From positions 1 to 64,000 of the forward strand of contig NZ_MJIL01000047.1 of assembly GCF_001939735.1 (NCBI RefSeq): DNA of 64,000 bases, read 5' to 3'. Each line of letters opens with the position of its first letter. Positions within the stretch are counted from its first letter, which is position 1. The notes under the pieces are model-generated. The model was not told where the DNA came from, did not search any database, and saw only the letters and a list, made by a program, of their open reading frames with translations. The position numbers were made by a program, and so were the translations under genes. Shown piece after piece: positions 47,765 to 56,888 of the stretch. This stretch comes from Photobacterium proteolyticum (GTDB taxonomy: Bacteria > Pseudomonadota > Gammaproteobacteria > Enterobacterales > Vibrionaceae).

Positions 47765-48679
47765 ATGATCCCCTACAATACCCAGACATATTTGTATGAG
47801 ATGTCTTTCATGGAACTGCTGACTTACTACCCATGGCTATTTCCTGTTTTTGCTGCCATTTTCGGCCTGCTGGTCGGTAGCTTTCTCAACGTCGTGATCT
47901 ACCGTCTGCCCGTTATGATGGAAAGGCAGTGGAAAGCCGACTGCGCCGAATGTTTTCCGGAGTTCGGTCCGGTAGAAAACCCTGCAGCTTTTAACCTGAG
48001 CGTGCCCCGCTCCCGCTGCCCGCACTGCCAGCACCAAATCAGCATGTGGGAAAACATTCCGGTTATCAGCTGGCTGCTTCTCAAAGGGCGCTGCAGTTCA
48101 TGCCAGGCAAAAATCAGTGCCCGCTATCCGGCCGTCGAGCTTTTCACCGCCATTGTCACGGCAACCGTAGCCATTGTTCTGCCCGCATCCGAGTGGGCAA
48201 TCGCCGTGATCTTCTTTAGCTTCGCTCTTATCGCCCTGACCTTTATCGACATCGACAAAATGCTGCTCCCTGATCAGATCACCCTGCCGCTGCTGTGGGC
48301 CGGTATTCTGGTTGCCCTGCTGGGCTGGGGACCTGTATCGCTCACCGAATCAGTTATCGGTGCAATGGCTGGCTACCTGTCACTCTGGAGCCTTTACTGG
48401 TGCTTTAAGCTGCTCACTGGCAAGGAAGGCATGGGATATGGCGACTTCAAGTTACTGGCTGCGCTAGGCGCCTGGCTCGGCTGGCAATTGCTGCCTTTTG
48501 TTGTACTCTTGTCTTCCTTGGTCGGGGCGATCTGTGGCATCATCTTGATGCGTATACAAAGTTCAGACTCTCAGACCCCGTTTTCCTTTGGCCCCTACCT
48601 GGCACTGGCAGGCTGGATCGCCATCTTATGGGGTGAACCCATGCTGAACTGGTACCTAACTTCATACCTGGGATTGTAG
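47765..48679 (+). CDS. pilD: Prepilin peptidase/N-methyltransferase PilD
   Basis: A bifunctional membrane aspartyl protease that cleaves and N-methylates type IV pilins and type II secretion pseudopilins. GLLVGSFLNVVIYRLP marks the N-terminus. A cytoplasmic four-Cys zinc domain follows (CPHCQ ... CSSC). Catalytic Asp residues lie in FIDIDKMLLPD and in GYGDFKLLAALG. From 47765 it has 304 residues, with AGGA 10 nt upstream. Family proteins usually begin at MELL, corresponding to ATG 47810, so the first 15 residues are doubtful. Confidence 0.94.
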   Translation: MIPYNTQTYLYEMSFMELLTYYPWLFPVFAAIFGLLVGSFLNVVIYRLPVMMERQWKADCAECFPEFGPVENPAAFNLSVPRSRCPHCQHQISMWENIPVISWLLLKGRCSSCQAKISARYPAVELFTAIVTATVAIVLPASEWAIAVIFFSFALIALTFIDIDKMLLPDQITLPLLWAGILVALLGWGPVSLTESVIGAMAGYLSLWSLYWCFKLLTGKEGMGYGDFKLLAALGAWLGWQLLPFVVLLSSLVGAICGIILMRIQSSDSQTPFSFGPYLALAGWIAILWGEPMLNWYLTSYLGL

Positions 48680-48681
48680 TC

Positions 48682-49287
48682 ATGACAATGGTTATCGGAC
48701 TCACCGGCGGCATCGGCAGCGGCAAAACAACCGTTGCCGAGCGATTTGGCCGCTATAACATTGATATTATTGATGCCGATATCGTCGCCAGAGAAGTCGT
48801 AGAGCCCGGTACTCCCGGGCTTGAGGCCATTGTCGAGAAGCTGGGAACTGACATTCTGCTGACAGATGGCACCCTGGACCGCAGTAAGCTACGACAGGCC
48901 ATTTTTGACGATAACAGCTTGAAAGATTGGTTAAATGCCCTTCTTCACCCTATGATCAGGGAACAGATGAAGGCGGATATTGCGCAAGCAACATCGCCAT
49001 ACTGCCTGCTGGTGATCCCGTTAATGGTAGAAAACAACCTGCAGGCCATGACCCACCGCTTACTGGTCGTGGATGTGGATGAAGAGGTGCAGATAGCACG
49101 CACCCGGCAACGCGATAAAGTGGACGCCAGCCATGTCCAAAAGATCCTGGCAGCCCAGGCTTCACGCCAGGAGCGACTGGACGCCGCCGACGATGTGATC
49201 AACAACAATGGCGACAGTAACGAGCTCGACGATGCCGTTTCTGAACTACATCAGCAATATTTAGCGATGAGCCTTCACTATCAGTAA
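48682..49287 (+). CDS. coaE: Dephospho-CoA kinase
   Basis: A 201-residue P-loop kinase catalysing the last step of coenzyme A synthesis. The Walker A is GLTGGIGSGKTTVAE, with DADIVAREVV, LHPMIREQM and VIPLMVENNL as family motifs. It starts 2 nt after the pilD stop. In this neighbourhood it links the pil genes to zapD and yacG, as in E. coli. Confidence 0.96.
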   Translation: MTMVIGLTGGIGSGKTTVAERFGRYNIDIIDADIVAREVVEPGTPGLEAIVEKLGTDILLTDGTLDRSKLRQAIFDDNSLKDWLNALLHPMIREQMKADIAQATSPYCLLVIPLMVENNLQAMTHRLLVVDVDEEVQIARTRQRDKVDASHVQKILAAQASRQERLDAADDVINNNGDSNELDDAVSELHQQYLAMSLHYQ

Positions 49288-49311
49288 CGGGTTAACCTCG
49301 GATAAACAAGT

Positions 49312-50049
49312 ATGCTAACAAACCGCTTTGAACATCCGCTAAACGAAAAAGTACGCATTTATCTGCGTCTTGAGTATTTGATCCGGCAAATGACACATGC
49401 CAGCCAGCTTAATGATCAGTGGCAGCATCAGATCTTCTTCCGGGCCCTGTTTGATCTGCTGGAAATTCTCGATCAGATCCAGCTCAAGTCCGAGCTGGCG
49501 AAAGATCTCGACAAACAACGCACCAAGCTCAAAAGCTGGCTCAATATCGACGGGGTCGATCAATCCGCCCTGCTCGCGATTCTCGATAACATTGATCTGG
49601 CTCATCACCAGCTAATCACTGCCAGCCGGCTCGGCCAGGAGATCCGCGAAGATCGCTTTCTGAGCGGTATCAAGCAACGATTTTCTATTCCTGGCGGCAG
49701 TTGCTGCTTTGACCTCCCGGCCCTGCATCACTGGCTACACTTACCATTGGCACACAAGCAAAATGATATGGCCAACTGGCTCAAGCAGCTTGCCGAGCTA
49801 ACCGAAGCGCTCAACTTATGGCTCCGCCTGACCCGAGACTCGGGCCAGTATCAGCCACAAATCGCTCGCGGCGGATTTTTCCAGCATGATGCCGACGATG
49901 CCAACTTGTTACGGTTGGAGATTTGCCCTAGCTATGGGGTATACCCTATGATATCGGGCCATCGCAGCCGCTTTGCCATTCGCTTCTCGCCTTTTGAAGA
50001 AGGCGCAGGCATTGCCGAGGCCATCGACTTTAAACTAGCAATCTGCTGA
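49312..50049 (+). CDS. zapD: Cell division protein ZapD
   Basis: A 245-residue cytoplasmic ZapD (YacF) family protein that bundles FtsZ filaments. Opening residues [18 protein letters not shown] and the C-terminal block [24 protein letters not shown] are characteristic. It sits between coaE (24-bp gap) and yacG (7-bp gap), its standard position. Its partner FtsZ is encoded 5.6 kb away in this window. Confidence 0.95.
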   Translation: MLTNRFEHPLNEKVRIYLRLEYLIRQMTHASQLNDQWQHQIFFRALFDLLEILDQIQLKSELAKDLDKQRTKLKSWLNIDGVDQSALLAILDNIDLAHHQLITASRLGQEIREDRFLSGIKQRFSIPGGSCCFDLPALHHWLHLPLAHKQNDMANWLKQLAELTEALNLWLRLTRDSGQYQPQIARGGFFQHDADDANLLRLEICPSYGVYPMISGHRSRFAIRFSPFEEGAGIAEAIDFKLAIC

Positions 50050-50056
50050 GGTTTAT

Positions 50057-50278
50057 GTGACACAATCTAATACGGCGCTTTCAAGCAACATGACTATTGT
50101 TAAATGCCCGACCTGCCAATCGAAAGTGAAGTGGAGCGAGGAAAGCCCATTTCGCCCGTTTTGCTCCAAACGCTGTCAGCTAATTGACCTGGGTGAATGG
50201 GCGGAAGAGGAAAAAGCCATACCGGGCGCGCCGGATATGTCCGATTCTGACGGTTGGTCAGAAGATATGGGCTATTAA
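50057..50278 (+). CDS. yacG: DNA gyrase inhibitor YacG
   Basis: A 73-residue zinc protein. The four-Cys finger is CPTC ... CSKRC, within [11 protein letters not shown] and [17 protein letters not shown], and an acidic tail ends [12 protein letters not shown]. coli YacG binds GyrB and blocks DNA binding. The GTG at 50057 is chosen because GAGG (50048-50051) lies 5 nt upstream. ATG 50090 would give a 62-residue form closer to the E. coli start. Confidence 0.92.
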   Translation: MTQSNTALSSNMTIVKCPTCQSKVKWSEESPFRPFCSKRCQLIDLGEWAEEEKAIPGAPDMSDSDGWSEDMGY

Positions 50279-50376
50279 CAGGGTACGAGAATATTCGGCC
50301 CTGGGTGCGAGGAAGAGCCAAGCCAGCTCATCCTAGGTCCCAGGGGCCATAACCTATAACCCAGAACCAACCGGGT
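50279..50376. repeat. Degenerate G/C-phased intergenic tract between yacG and mutT
   Basis: This non-coding stretch contains the inverted pair GGCCCTGGG (50297-50305) and CCCAGGGGCC (50339-50348), plus scattered CCTAGG/ACCCAGAACC-like words reminiscent of the TAGGGTC array near glxK. No T run is present. It may be a decayed member of the same repeat type. Confidence 0.35.
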
Positions 50377-50775
50377 TTATATCCCCATCAGCTTATCCAG
50401 CACCACCTCGTTGGCTTCGGGAAACGCATAATCGCGCAAACACGTCAACTTGACCCACTCGCCAGGCTGCCCTTCCTTGCCGTAGGCTTCGCCCTCAAAT
50501 GCCTTGATCAGGAAGAAGTCGAACTTCAGTGACTTTTCCGGATAGTCATGTTCAAGCGCTATAAAGTGCTCCAGCTCTGTTGCCTGAATACCGACTTCCT
50601 CGTCCAGCTCACGGATCACTGCCTGCTCGGCTGTCTCTCCCCGCTCGACCTTGCCACCGGCGAACTCCCAAAATCCTCCCTTATGGGCTTTGGCTGCACG
50701 TCGGGTGATAAAAACCTCATCTTGCTGAGCATTAAGAATGATCCCTGCCGAGATCCACACCTGTTTCTTTTCCAA
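50377..50775 (-). CDS. mutT: 8-oxo-dGTP diphosphatase MutT
   Basis: A 132-residue Nudix hydrolase that removes 8-oxo-dGTP from the nucleotide pool. The Nudix box GGKVERGETAEQAVIRELDE EVG is intact, followed by the MutT-typical KEGQPGEWVKL. The frame is open to 50877, but those extra 34 residues have no family counterpart. The TTG at 50775 (MEKKQVWISAGII) has AGGT 6 nt upstream and gives exactly the usual length, so a TTG start is proposed. It is downstream of secA as in E. coli. Confidence 0.91.
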   Translation of the reverse strand: MEKKQVWISAGIILNAQQDEVFITRRAAKAHKGGFWEFAGGKVERGETAEQAVIRELDEEVGIQATELEHFIALEHDYPEKSLKFDFFLIKAFEGEAYGKEGQPGEWVKLTCLRDYAFPEANEVVLDKLMGI

Positions 50776-50875
50776 ACTGATACCTGCTATCCATATCGAG
50801 TCGCCAGCGGTGCACATGAAAACCACATGTTTCCAAGGTACGCCCCTGCCCATCCCGCTTCTTTTTCCACTAAAC

Positions 50876-50899
50876 AAAAGGCCGCTTGCGCGGCCTTTT
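50876..50899 (-). terminator. Terminator after secA
   Basis: A perfect stem AAAAGGCCGC / GCGGCCTTTT with loop TTGC. It lies 31 bp past the secA stop on the minus strand and before mutT. Confidence 0.88.
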
Positions 50900-50930
50900 C
50901 ACTGTATCAAACTGTTTTACGGCTAATCAA

Positions 50931-53657
50931 TTAGCTGATCTTGCCGTGGCACTGCTTGTATTTCTTGCCGGAGCCACATGGACAAGGCTCATTTCGACCC
51001 ACTTTGCGATCTTCACGCTGGAAAGGTGCGCTTTCGCCACTTTCAGTGCTTTCATCGGCAATCTGGCTTTCTGCGTTCTGATGCTGGAACTGTTGACGGC
51101 GAGCTAGCTCTTCCGCCTGACGGCGACGCTCTGCTTCCAGACGCTCAACTTCTTCCTGCTGCTGAACACGCACCTTGCTGAGAATCATAATGACATCAGA
51201 CTTAAGGCTCTCCAGCATTCCCTCGAACAGCTCAAACGACTCGCGCTTGTATTCCTGCTTAGGGTTCTTCTGGGCATAGCCGCGCAGGTGAATACCCTGA
51301 CGCAGGTGATCCATCGCAGCCAAGTGCTCTTTCCAAAGCGTATCAAGGTTTTGCAGCATGACCGTCTTCTCGAAGTTACGCAGTACCGCTGCACCGACAA
51401 CCTCTTCTTTCTCACGGTAAATCTCTACAGCCTTCTCGACGATACGCTCACGCAGTGCTTCTTCGTAAAGCTTTTCTTCGGTATCCAGCCACTCCTGAAT
51501 TGGCAGCTCCATATCGAAGTCTGTTTTCAGACGCTCTTCCAGCCCAGGTACATCCCACATTTCTTCCAGAGATTGCGGCGGAATATGACCATCGATAACA
51601 GCCTGGATCACATCTTCACGGTTCTGCTCGATCATCTCGCTGATGTCTTCGGCATTCATCAGCTCGTCACGCAGCTCGTAAACTACCTTACGCTGATCAT
51701 TGGCAACATCATCGAATTCAAGCAGCTGCTTACGGATATCGAAGTTACGACCTTCTACCTTGCGCTGGGCATTCTCAATCGCCTTGGTCACCCATGGGTG
51801 CTCAATCGCTTCGCCTTCTTCCATACCCAGCTTCTTCATCATGTTGGAAACACGATCAGAGGCAAAGATACGCATCAGGCCATCTTCCATCGACAGGTAG
51901 AAGCGAGATGAACCCGGATCCCCCTGACGACCAGAACGACCACGCAGCTGGTTATCAATACGACGAGATTCATGGCGCTCAGTACCGATAATATGCAAAC
52001 CACCGGCAGCCAGCACAGCGTCATGGCTTTCTTTCCACTTGGCTTTAATCGCTGCAACCTGCTCATCGGTCGGGTTATCAAGCTTGGCCACGTCACTCTG
52101 CCACGAGCCACCCAGTACGATATCGGTACCACGACCTGCCATGTTAGTTGCTATGGTTACCGCACCAGACTGACCAGCCTCGGCAACAATGTCAGCTTCC
52201 TTCTCGTGGAACTTGGCATTCAGTACCTGGTGCTTGATGCCTTGCTTTTTCAGAGCGTTAGACAGAAGCTCAGATTTCTCAATCGATACGGTACCGACCA
52301 ACACTGGCTGACCTTTACCGACACGCTCTTTGATGTCTTCGCTAATCGCAGCAAATTTTTCCAGCTCGGTCATGTAAACCAGATCACCCATGTCATCACG
52401 GATCATCGGCTTGTTGGTTGGCAGCACAACAGTTTCCAGACCGTAGATTGACTGGAATTCGAACGCTTCGGTATCGGCAGTACCTGTCATGCCCGACAGC
52501 TTGGAGTACAAACGGAAATAGTTCTGGAAGGTGATCGAGGCCAGCGTCTGGTTCTCGTTCTGGATCTTCACATTTTCCTTGGCTTCTACTGCCTGGTGCA
52601 GGCCTTCAGACCAACGGCGTCCCGGCATAGTACGGCCAGTGTGCTCATCAACGATGATCACTTCATCATCTTTAACAATGTAGTCAACATCACGCTCGAA
52701 CAGAACATGGGCACGCAGTGCGGCATGAACATGGTGCAGCAGGCTGATATTGGCTGGCGAGTACAGGGTATCGTCCTCGGCCATCATTTCTTTCTGCTTG
52801 AGCAGCTCTTCGACAAACTCCTGACCATTTTCGGTCAGGTGGGCCTGTTTGGCCTTCTCGTCGACAGTGTAGTGGCCTTCACCACGGTATTCTTCGCTGT
52901 CTTCCTGATCCTGTTTCACCAGTTCAGGGATCAGCTTGTTGATCTGGATGTACAGCTCAGAGCTGTCTTCTGCCGGACCAGAGATGATCAACGGGGTACG
53001 AGCTTCATCGATAAGGATGGAGTCGACTTCATCGACTACCGCGAAGAAACGCTCACGCTGAACGCGGTCTTCCGGACGGAAAGCCATGTTATCGCGCAGG
53101 TAGTCAAAACCAAACTCGTTATTGGTTCCGTACAGGATATCTGCCGCATACGCTTCTTTCTTCGCTTGCGGCGGCATGTTCGGCACGTTGACGCCGACAG
53201 TCATGCCCAGGAATTCAAATAGAGGGCGGTTAGTTTCCGCATCACGTGCAGCCAGGTAGTCATTCACCGTAACGATGTGAACGCCTTTACCCGTCAGGGC
53301 ATTCAGGTAAGCCGGTAGTGTCGCCGTCAGGGTTTTACCTTCACCAGTACGCATCTCGGCGATTTGGCAATCGTTAAGCACCATGCCGCCAATCAGCTGG
53401 ACATCGAAGTGACGCATACCAAATACACGCTTCGACGCTTCACGCACGGTTGCAAAAGCTTCTGGTAGCAACTGGTCAAGGTTTTCACCTTGTTCCAGAC
53501 GCTCACGGAACTCAGCAGTTTTCGCTTTCAGCTCTTCGTCTTGCAGGCTTTCTAATTGAGGTTCTAGCTTGTTGATCTGATCAACAATTTTACGCAAACG
53601 ACGCAGAGTGCGGTCGTTACGGCTACCGATAACTTTGGTCAGTAGTTTTGATAACAT
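50931..53657 (-). CDS. secA: Preprotein translocase ATPase SecA
   Basis: A 908-residue motor driving Sec-dependent export through SecYEG. Helicase-type motifs are seen: [17 protein letters not shown] (Walker A), [16 protein letters not shown] (Walker B region), and [10 protein letters not shown] with [13 protein letters not shown] in the second nucleotide domain. The C-terminal zinc/SecB-binding tail is [14 protein letters not shown]. Length matches E. coli. There is no secM upstream: the divergent gene is dciA. Confidence 0.98.
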   Translation of the reverse strand: MLSKLLTKVIGSRNDRTLRRLRKIVDQINKLEPQLESLQDEELKAKTAEFRERLEQGENLDQLLPEAFATVREASKRVFGMRHFDVQLIGGMVLNDCQIAEMRTGEGKTLTATLPAYLNALTGKGVHIVTVNDYLAARDAETNRPLFEFLGMTVGVNVPNMPPQAKKEAYAADILYGTNNEFGFDYLRDNMAFRPEDRVQRERFFAVVDEVDSILIDEARTPLIISGPAEDSSELYIQINKLIPELVKQDQEDSEEYRGEGHYTVDEKAKQAHLTENGQEFVEELLKQKEMMAEDDTLYSPANISLLHHVHAALRAHVLFERDVDYIVKDDEVIIVDEHTGRTMPGRRWSEGLHQAVEAKENVKIQNENQTLASITFQNYFRLYSKLSGMTGTADTEAFEFQSIYGLETVVLPTNKPMIRDDMGDLVYMTELEKFAAISEDIKERVGKGQPVLVGTVSIEKSELLSNALKKQGIKHQVLNAKFHEKEADIVAEAGQSGAVTIATNMAGRGTDIVLGGSWQSDVAKLDNPTDEQVAAIKAKWKESHDAVLAAGGLHIIGTERHESRRIDNQLRGRSGRQGDPGSSRFYLSMEDGLMRIFASDRVSNMMKKLGMEEGEAIEHPWVTKAIENAQRKVEGRNFDIRKQLLEFDDVANDQRKVVYELRDELMNAEDISEMIEQNREDVIQAVIDGHIPPQSLEEMWDVPGLEERLKTDFDMELPIQEWLDTEEKLYEEALRERIVEKAVEIYREKEEVVGAAVLRNFEKTVMLQNLDTLWKEHLAAMDHLRQGIHLRGYAQKNPKQEYKRESFELFEGMLESLKSDVIMILSKVRVQQQEEVERLEAERRRQAEELARRQQFQHQNAESQIADESTESGESAPFQREDRKVGRNEPCPCGSGKKYKQCHGKIS

Positions 53658-53994
53658 GGCGTTGCCGTTTTCTCTTTGTTATTTCAGCTTCAGTACTGGC
53701 TGAATCGCTTAATCTGGGTTTCATAACCGGGATTCCTGTCCCGCCTGAATCCGCCACAAGAATGTGACAACAGAAGCCGACACGAAAAACAATGGTTATA
53801 AATGATATTGTGACCCTCTGGTTTAATTTCAAGGGCTAGATGAAAACAATACCAATGTTTTGCTTGGGGACAGTGTTTTAACAACAGCCGCACCCCTTGC
53901 GGCCAGGCATATCTGCCATTGCTATAGAAAACAGCCAATCATTAACCTGCATTCTATAGACTTGGTATAATATGACATATTAACGAGGTCGCCT
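53658..53994. other. Divergent promoter region between secA and dciA
   Basis: About 337 bp without a convincing gene. Two minus-strand frames (to 53832 and 53938) lack a signal peptide or a SecM-like arrest motif and look like chance. The right end contains the dciA promoter at 53942-53971. I see no clear secA regulator, so the secM-type control of E. coli is apparently absent. Confidence 0.6.
53942..53971 (+). promoter_or_regulatory. Promoter of the leader ORF and dciA
   Basis: An extended -10 (TGGTATAAT, with TATAAT at 53966-53971) has a weak -35 TTAACC (53942-53947) 18 bp upstream. Transcription would start near 53978, 17 nt before the leader ORF. Confidence 0.6.
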
Positions 53995-54054
53995 ATGATA
54001 AAAGCAGACGACTTACGACTCATATTCGAAAAATTAGAACTTAGCCCTAATTAG
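53995..54054 (+). CDS. 19-codon leader ORF upstream of dciA
   Basis: A short frame encoding MIKADDLRLIFEKLELSPN, preceded by GAGGT with 6-nt spacing, better than that of dciA itself. Its TAG stop overlaps AGGA (54053-54056), the dciA ribosome site, and dciA begins 10 nt later. This layout suggests translational coupling or a regulatory leader peptide. I do not recognise the peptide; it could form an amphipathic helix. Translation is inferred, not shown. Confidence 0.45.
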   Translation: MIKADDLRLIFEKLELSPN

Positions 54055-54064
54055 GACGTGTTTC

Positions 54065-54526
54065 ATGCGTGATCACCGCCCCCGAACCACCGCCAGCCTG
54101 CTTGATGACAGCCAGATTGGCAACATTCAGCAACGTGCTATCGCGCTGAGCAAACTCGACAAAGCCGTCAAACAGCATCTGGATTGCTCGGATCACTGCC
54201 GGGTCAGCAACTATCGCCAGGGTACGTTAATCATTGAAACGGCCTCTGCATCCTGGTCGATGCGGCTCAACTACGAGCGGAACAATTTGATCCGAAAATT
54301 ACGCGAGCAGTTGCTGCCGCAACTGGCAAGTATCGAGGTAAAGGTGAACCCGGCACTGGCCGCGGTCGAAAGAAAGCAGGAAGACAAGGCGCCGGATATC
54401 GTTCAGAAGCCAATATCACCGCTGGCAGCCCAATATTTACTGACTACGGCCAAGAACGCGCCGGACAAGGTAAAGAAAAAGCTCGAGAGACTGGCCGCAT
54501 TAGCCGCGAATAAACGCCGGGAGTGA
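54065..54526 (+). CDS. dciA: DciA-type replicative helicase loader (DUF721)
   Basis: A 153-residue protein whose N-terminal half (about 20-115) is the DUF721/DciA KH-like domain (LDKAVKQHL ... CRVSNYRQGTLIIETASASWSMRL). The C-terminal part is Lys/Pro/Ala-rich and probably disordered. DciA recruits and loads DnaB in the many bacteria that lack phage-derived DnaC/DnaI; the V. cholerae protein is the studied model and has a similar size. It is divergent from secA and convergent with lpxC. Start ATG 54065 has AGGA 8 nt upstream. Confidence 0.88.
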   Translation: MRDHRPRTTASLLDDSQIGNIQQRAIALSKLDKAVKQHLDCSDHCRVSNYRQGTLIIETASASWSMRLNYERNNLIRKLREQLLPQLASIEVKVNPALAAVERKQEDKAPDIVQKPISPLAAQYLLTTAKNAPDKVKKKLERLAALAANKRRE

Positions 54527-54574
54527 TGATGTCAACGGACAGCGCAACAGCGCCAGCGATGATTCAGTTGATAC

Positions 54575-54609
54575 AAAAACGCCGGACAATGTAATGTCCG
54601 GCGTTTTTT
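54575..54609. terminator. Bidirectional terminator between dciA and lpxC
   Basis: The stem AAAAACGCCGGACA / TGTCCGGCGTTTTT with a 6-nt loop, with A and T runs on either side. It lies 48 bp after dciA and 16 bp past the lpxC stop. Confidence 0.93.
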
Positions 54610-54625
54610 AATTCTGCATTTGTGC

Positions 54626-55543
54626 TTAGGCGAGCACCATACCCGGCTGGGCAAAGGTAACCGGCACTTCACGCTCATCCTCGAAGGTAGACCATTCGTA
54701 GGCCTCCTGATCCGCCAGGACTGCACGCAGCACCTTGTTGTTCAGGGCGTGGCCCGATTTATAGGCACACATCTCACCGATAATGTTATGGCCACACATG
54801 TACAGGTCGCCAATCGCATCCAGCACCTTGTGCGTCACCAACTCGTTATCAAAGCGCAGGCCTTCGTCATTCAGGATGCGGTAATCATCCAGAACAATGG
54901 CGTTATCAAAGCTGCCACCCAGACACAGGTTCTGCGACTGAAGGTACTCGATATCACGCATGAAGCCGAAAGTACGGGCACGGCTGATGTCCTTGACAAA
55001 TGACTGGCTCGAGAAGTCCAATACTAAACGCTGCTGCTCAGATTCAATCGCCGGGTGATTAAAATCGATAGCGAAGTCCAGACGGAACCCGTTGTACGGA
55101 CGGAGCTCAGCCCATTTGTCGCCATCTTCGACGCGAACAGTTTTTTTGATACGCAAGAAACGCTTAGGAGCGCCCAGGGTCTCAATACCGGCAGACTGCA
55201 ACAGGTAGATAAATGGGCTTGCACTGCCATCCATAATTGGGATTTCAGGTGCATCAACCTCGATAATCACATTATCGATTCCCATACCTGCCAAAGCTGC
55301 GTTTAGGTGTTCAACCGTTGAGATGCGCACACCTTCCTCGTTTACAAGGGCGGTACACAGCATGGTATCGCGCACAGAGTCGGCATCTGCGGGAAAATCC
55401 ACAGGCGGGTTCAAATCTGTACGACGATAGATCACACCGGTATTTGCGGCGGCAGGACGCAGAATAAGCGTGACTTTACGTCCAGAGTGAAGTCCCACCC
55501 CGGTCGTTTGCACTATGCTTTTCAGTGTACGTTGTCTGATCAT
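54626..55543 (-). CDS. lpxC: UDP-3-O-acyl-N-acetylglucosamine deacetylase LpxC
   Basis: A 305-residue zinc deacetylase, the committed step of lipid A synthesis. Zinc ligands are in [12 protein letters not shown] (His near 79) and in [13 protein letters not shown] (His and Asp near 238-242), with the catalytic His in [28 protein letters not shown] opens the protein as in E. coli. It is the last gene of the mur-fts cluster, 114 bp after ftsZ, with a hairpin in that gap. Confidence 0.97.
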   Translation of the reverse strand: MIRQRTLKSIVQTTGVGLHSGRKVTLILRPAAANTGVIYRRTDLNPPVDFPADADSVRDTMLCTALVNEEGVRISTVEHLNAALAGMGIDNVIIEVDAPEIPIMDGSASPFIYLLQSAGIETLGAPKRFLRIKKTVRVEDGDKWAELRPYNGFRLDFAIDFNHPAIESEQQRLVLDFSSQSFVKDISRARTFGFMRDIEYLQSQNLCLGGSFDNAIVLDDYRILNDEGLRFDNELVTHKVLDAIGDLYMCGHNIIGEMCAYKSGHALNNKVLRAVLADQEAYEWSTFEDEREVPVTFAQPGMVLA

Positions 55544-55577
55544 CTGCTCTTCTCAACTTAAATTAGCCAATACATCG

Positions 55578-55610
55578 GCCCATTACCGTGCAATTGCACG
55601 ATAAATGGGC
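55578..55610. repeat. Two-tier palindrome between ftsZ and lpxC
   Basis: The outer arms GCCCATT / AATGGGC enclose a perfect 14-bp palindrome CGTGCAATTGCACG (55587-55600). There is no T run, so this is not a simple terminator. It may be an operator or an mRNA processing or stability element. Confidence 0.6.
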
Positions 55611-55657
55611 AAACATCTTACCACTTATTGAGCGGTAACCCAAACAATTTACGCCGG

Positions 55658-56854
55658 CTAGTCAGCCTGCTTGCGTAAAAATGCTGGAATATCAAGGTAG
55701 TCATGGTCAGCCTGAGGCTTTGACTTTGCCGCTGCTGAAGACGAGCCTTGTTGCACGTTCGCTTCGGCCGCAGGAGCCTGCTGGCTCAGCGGTGCTGGCT
55801 TAGTCTCCTCGACTGCCGGTGCTGCAGCAGTCGGCTTTTCCTGCGCAACTGCCTGGACCGGCTTAGACGATGTCACCAGAGTGATATCCGGCTTGCTCTC
55901 TTTGCCAATCCCCGTTGCAACAACCGTTACGCGCAGCTCATCCGTCATCTCAGGATCCAGAGACGTACCGATAACAACCGTAGCGTTGTCTGATGCGAAG
56001 GCTTTCACTGTGTTACCCACAGTTTCAAACTCGTCAAGACGCATATCCAGACCGGCTGTGATGTTAACCAACACACCACGAGCACCAGCCAGGTCGATGT
56101 CTTCCAGCAGCGGGCTGGAGATAGCCATTTCAGCGGCTTCTTCAGCACGGTCATCGCCAGTTGCAACACCGCTGCCCATCATGGCATGGCCCATTTCAGA
56201 CATCACGGTACGTACGTCAGCAAAGTCGACGTTAATCATACCCGGACGGGTAATTAGCTCTGCAATGCCCTGTACCGCATTCTTGAGTACGTCATTTGCC
56301 TTGGCAAAAGCATCCAGCAAGGTAATACCGCGGCCCAGCACTTTCAGCAGTTTTTCGTTTGGAATGGTGATCAGCGAGTCGACGTGCTTTGACAGCTCTT
56401 CGATACCCTGCTCAGCAAATGCCATACGCTTCTTACCTTCAAAGCTAAATGGCTTGGTCACCACAGCAACAGTAAGAATGCCCAGCTCTTTCGCCACCTC
56501 AGCAATGATCGGAGCCGCACCGGTACCGGTACCGCCGCCCATTCCTGCCGCGATGAAGATCATGTCAGAGCCTTGCAGCTCGGCCTTGATCGCCTCACGA
56601 TCTTCCAGTGCCGAGTCACGACCCACCTGAGGGTTCGCACCCGCCCCCAAACCTTTGGTGATATCACCACCGATCTGGATCACTGTACTTACACTGCTTT
56701 TTCGAAGCGCCTGAGCATCAGTATTGACACTGATGAACTCAACACCTTCAATCGACTCACGTACCATGTGATCGACAGCATTACCGCCGCCGCCGCCAAC
56801 GCCAATGACCTTAATTACCGCTTCATCAGACATTTCCATCATCGGTTCAAACAT
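55658..56854 (-). CDS. ftsZ: Cell division protein FtsZ
   Basis: A 398-residue tubulin-like GTPase forming the division ring. The tubulin signature [10 protein letters not shown] is intact, as is the N-terminal [16 protein letters not shown] Gln/Ala/Pro-rich linker (about 320-380) leads to the conserved C-terminal tail [14 protein letters not shown], which binds FtsA, ZipA and ZapD. It lies 34 bp after ftsA in the usual order. Confidence 0.98.
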   Translation of the reverse strand: MFEPMMEMSDEAVIKVIGVGGGGGNAVDHMVRESIEGVEFISVNTDAQALRKSSVSTVIQIGGDITKGLGAGANPQVGRDSALEDREAIKAELQGSDMIFIAAGMGGGTGTGAAPIIAEVAKELGILTVAVVTKPFSFEGKKRMAFAEQGIEELSKHVDSLITIPNEKLLKVLGRGITLLDAFAKANDVLKNAVQGIAELITRPGMINVDFADVRTVMSEMGHAMMGSGVATGDDRAEEAAEMAISSPLLEDIDLAGARGVLVNITAGLDMRLDEFETVGNTVKAFASDNATVVIGTSLDPEMTDELRVTVVATGIGKESKPDITLVTSSKPVQAVAQEKPTAAAPAVEETKPAPLSQQAPAAEANVQQGSSSAAAKSKPQADHDYLDIPAFLRKQAD

Positions 56855-56888
56855 TTGTTCTCTCCGTTTATCCTGTTCGCATCAGGTT

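Noticed and set aside
53690..53938. 82-residue minus-strand frame upstream of secA as a SecM-like arrest peptide
   Set aside because: It has no signal peptide and no recognisable arrest motif, and it overlaps another frame. Translation is unsupported.
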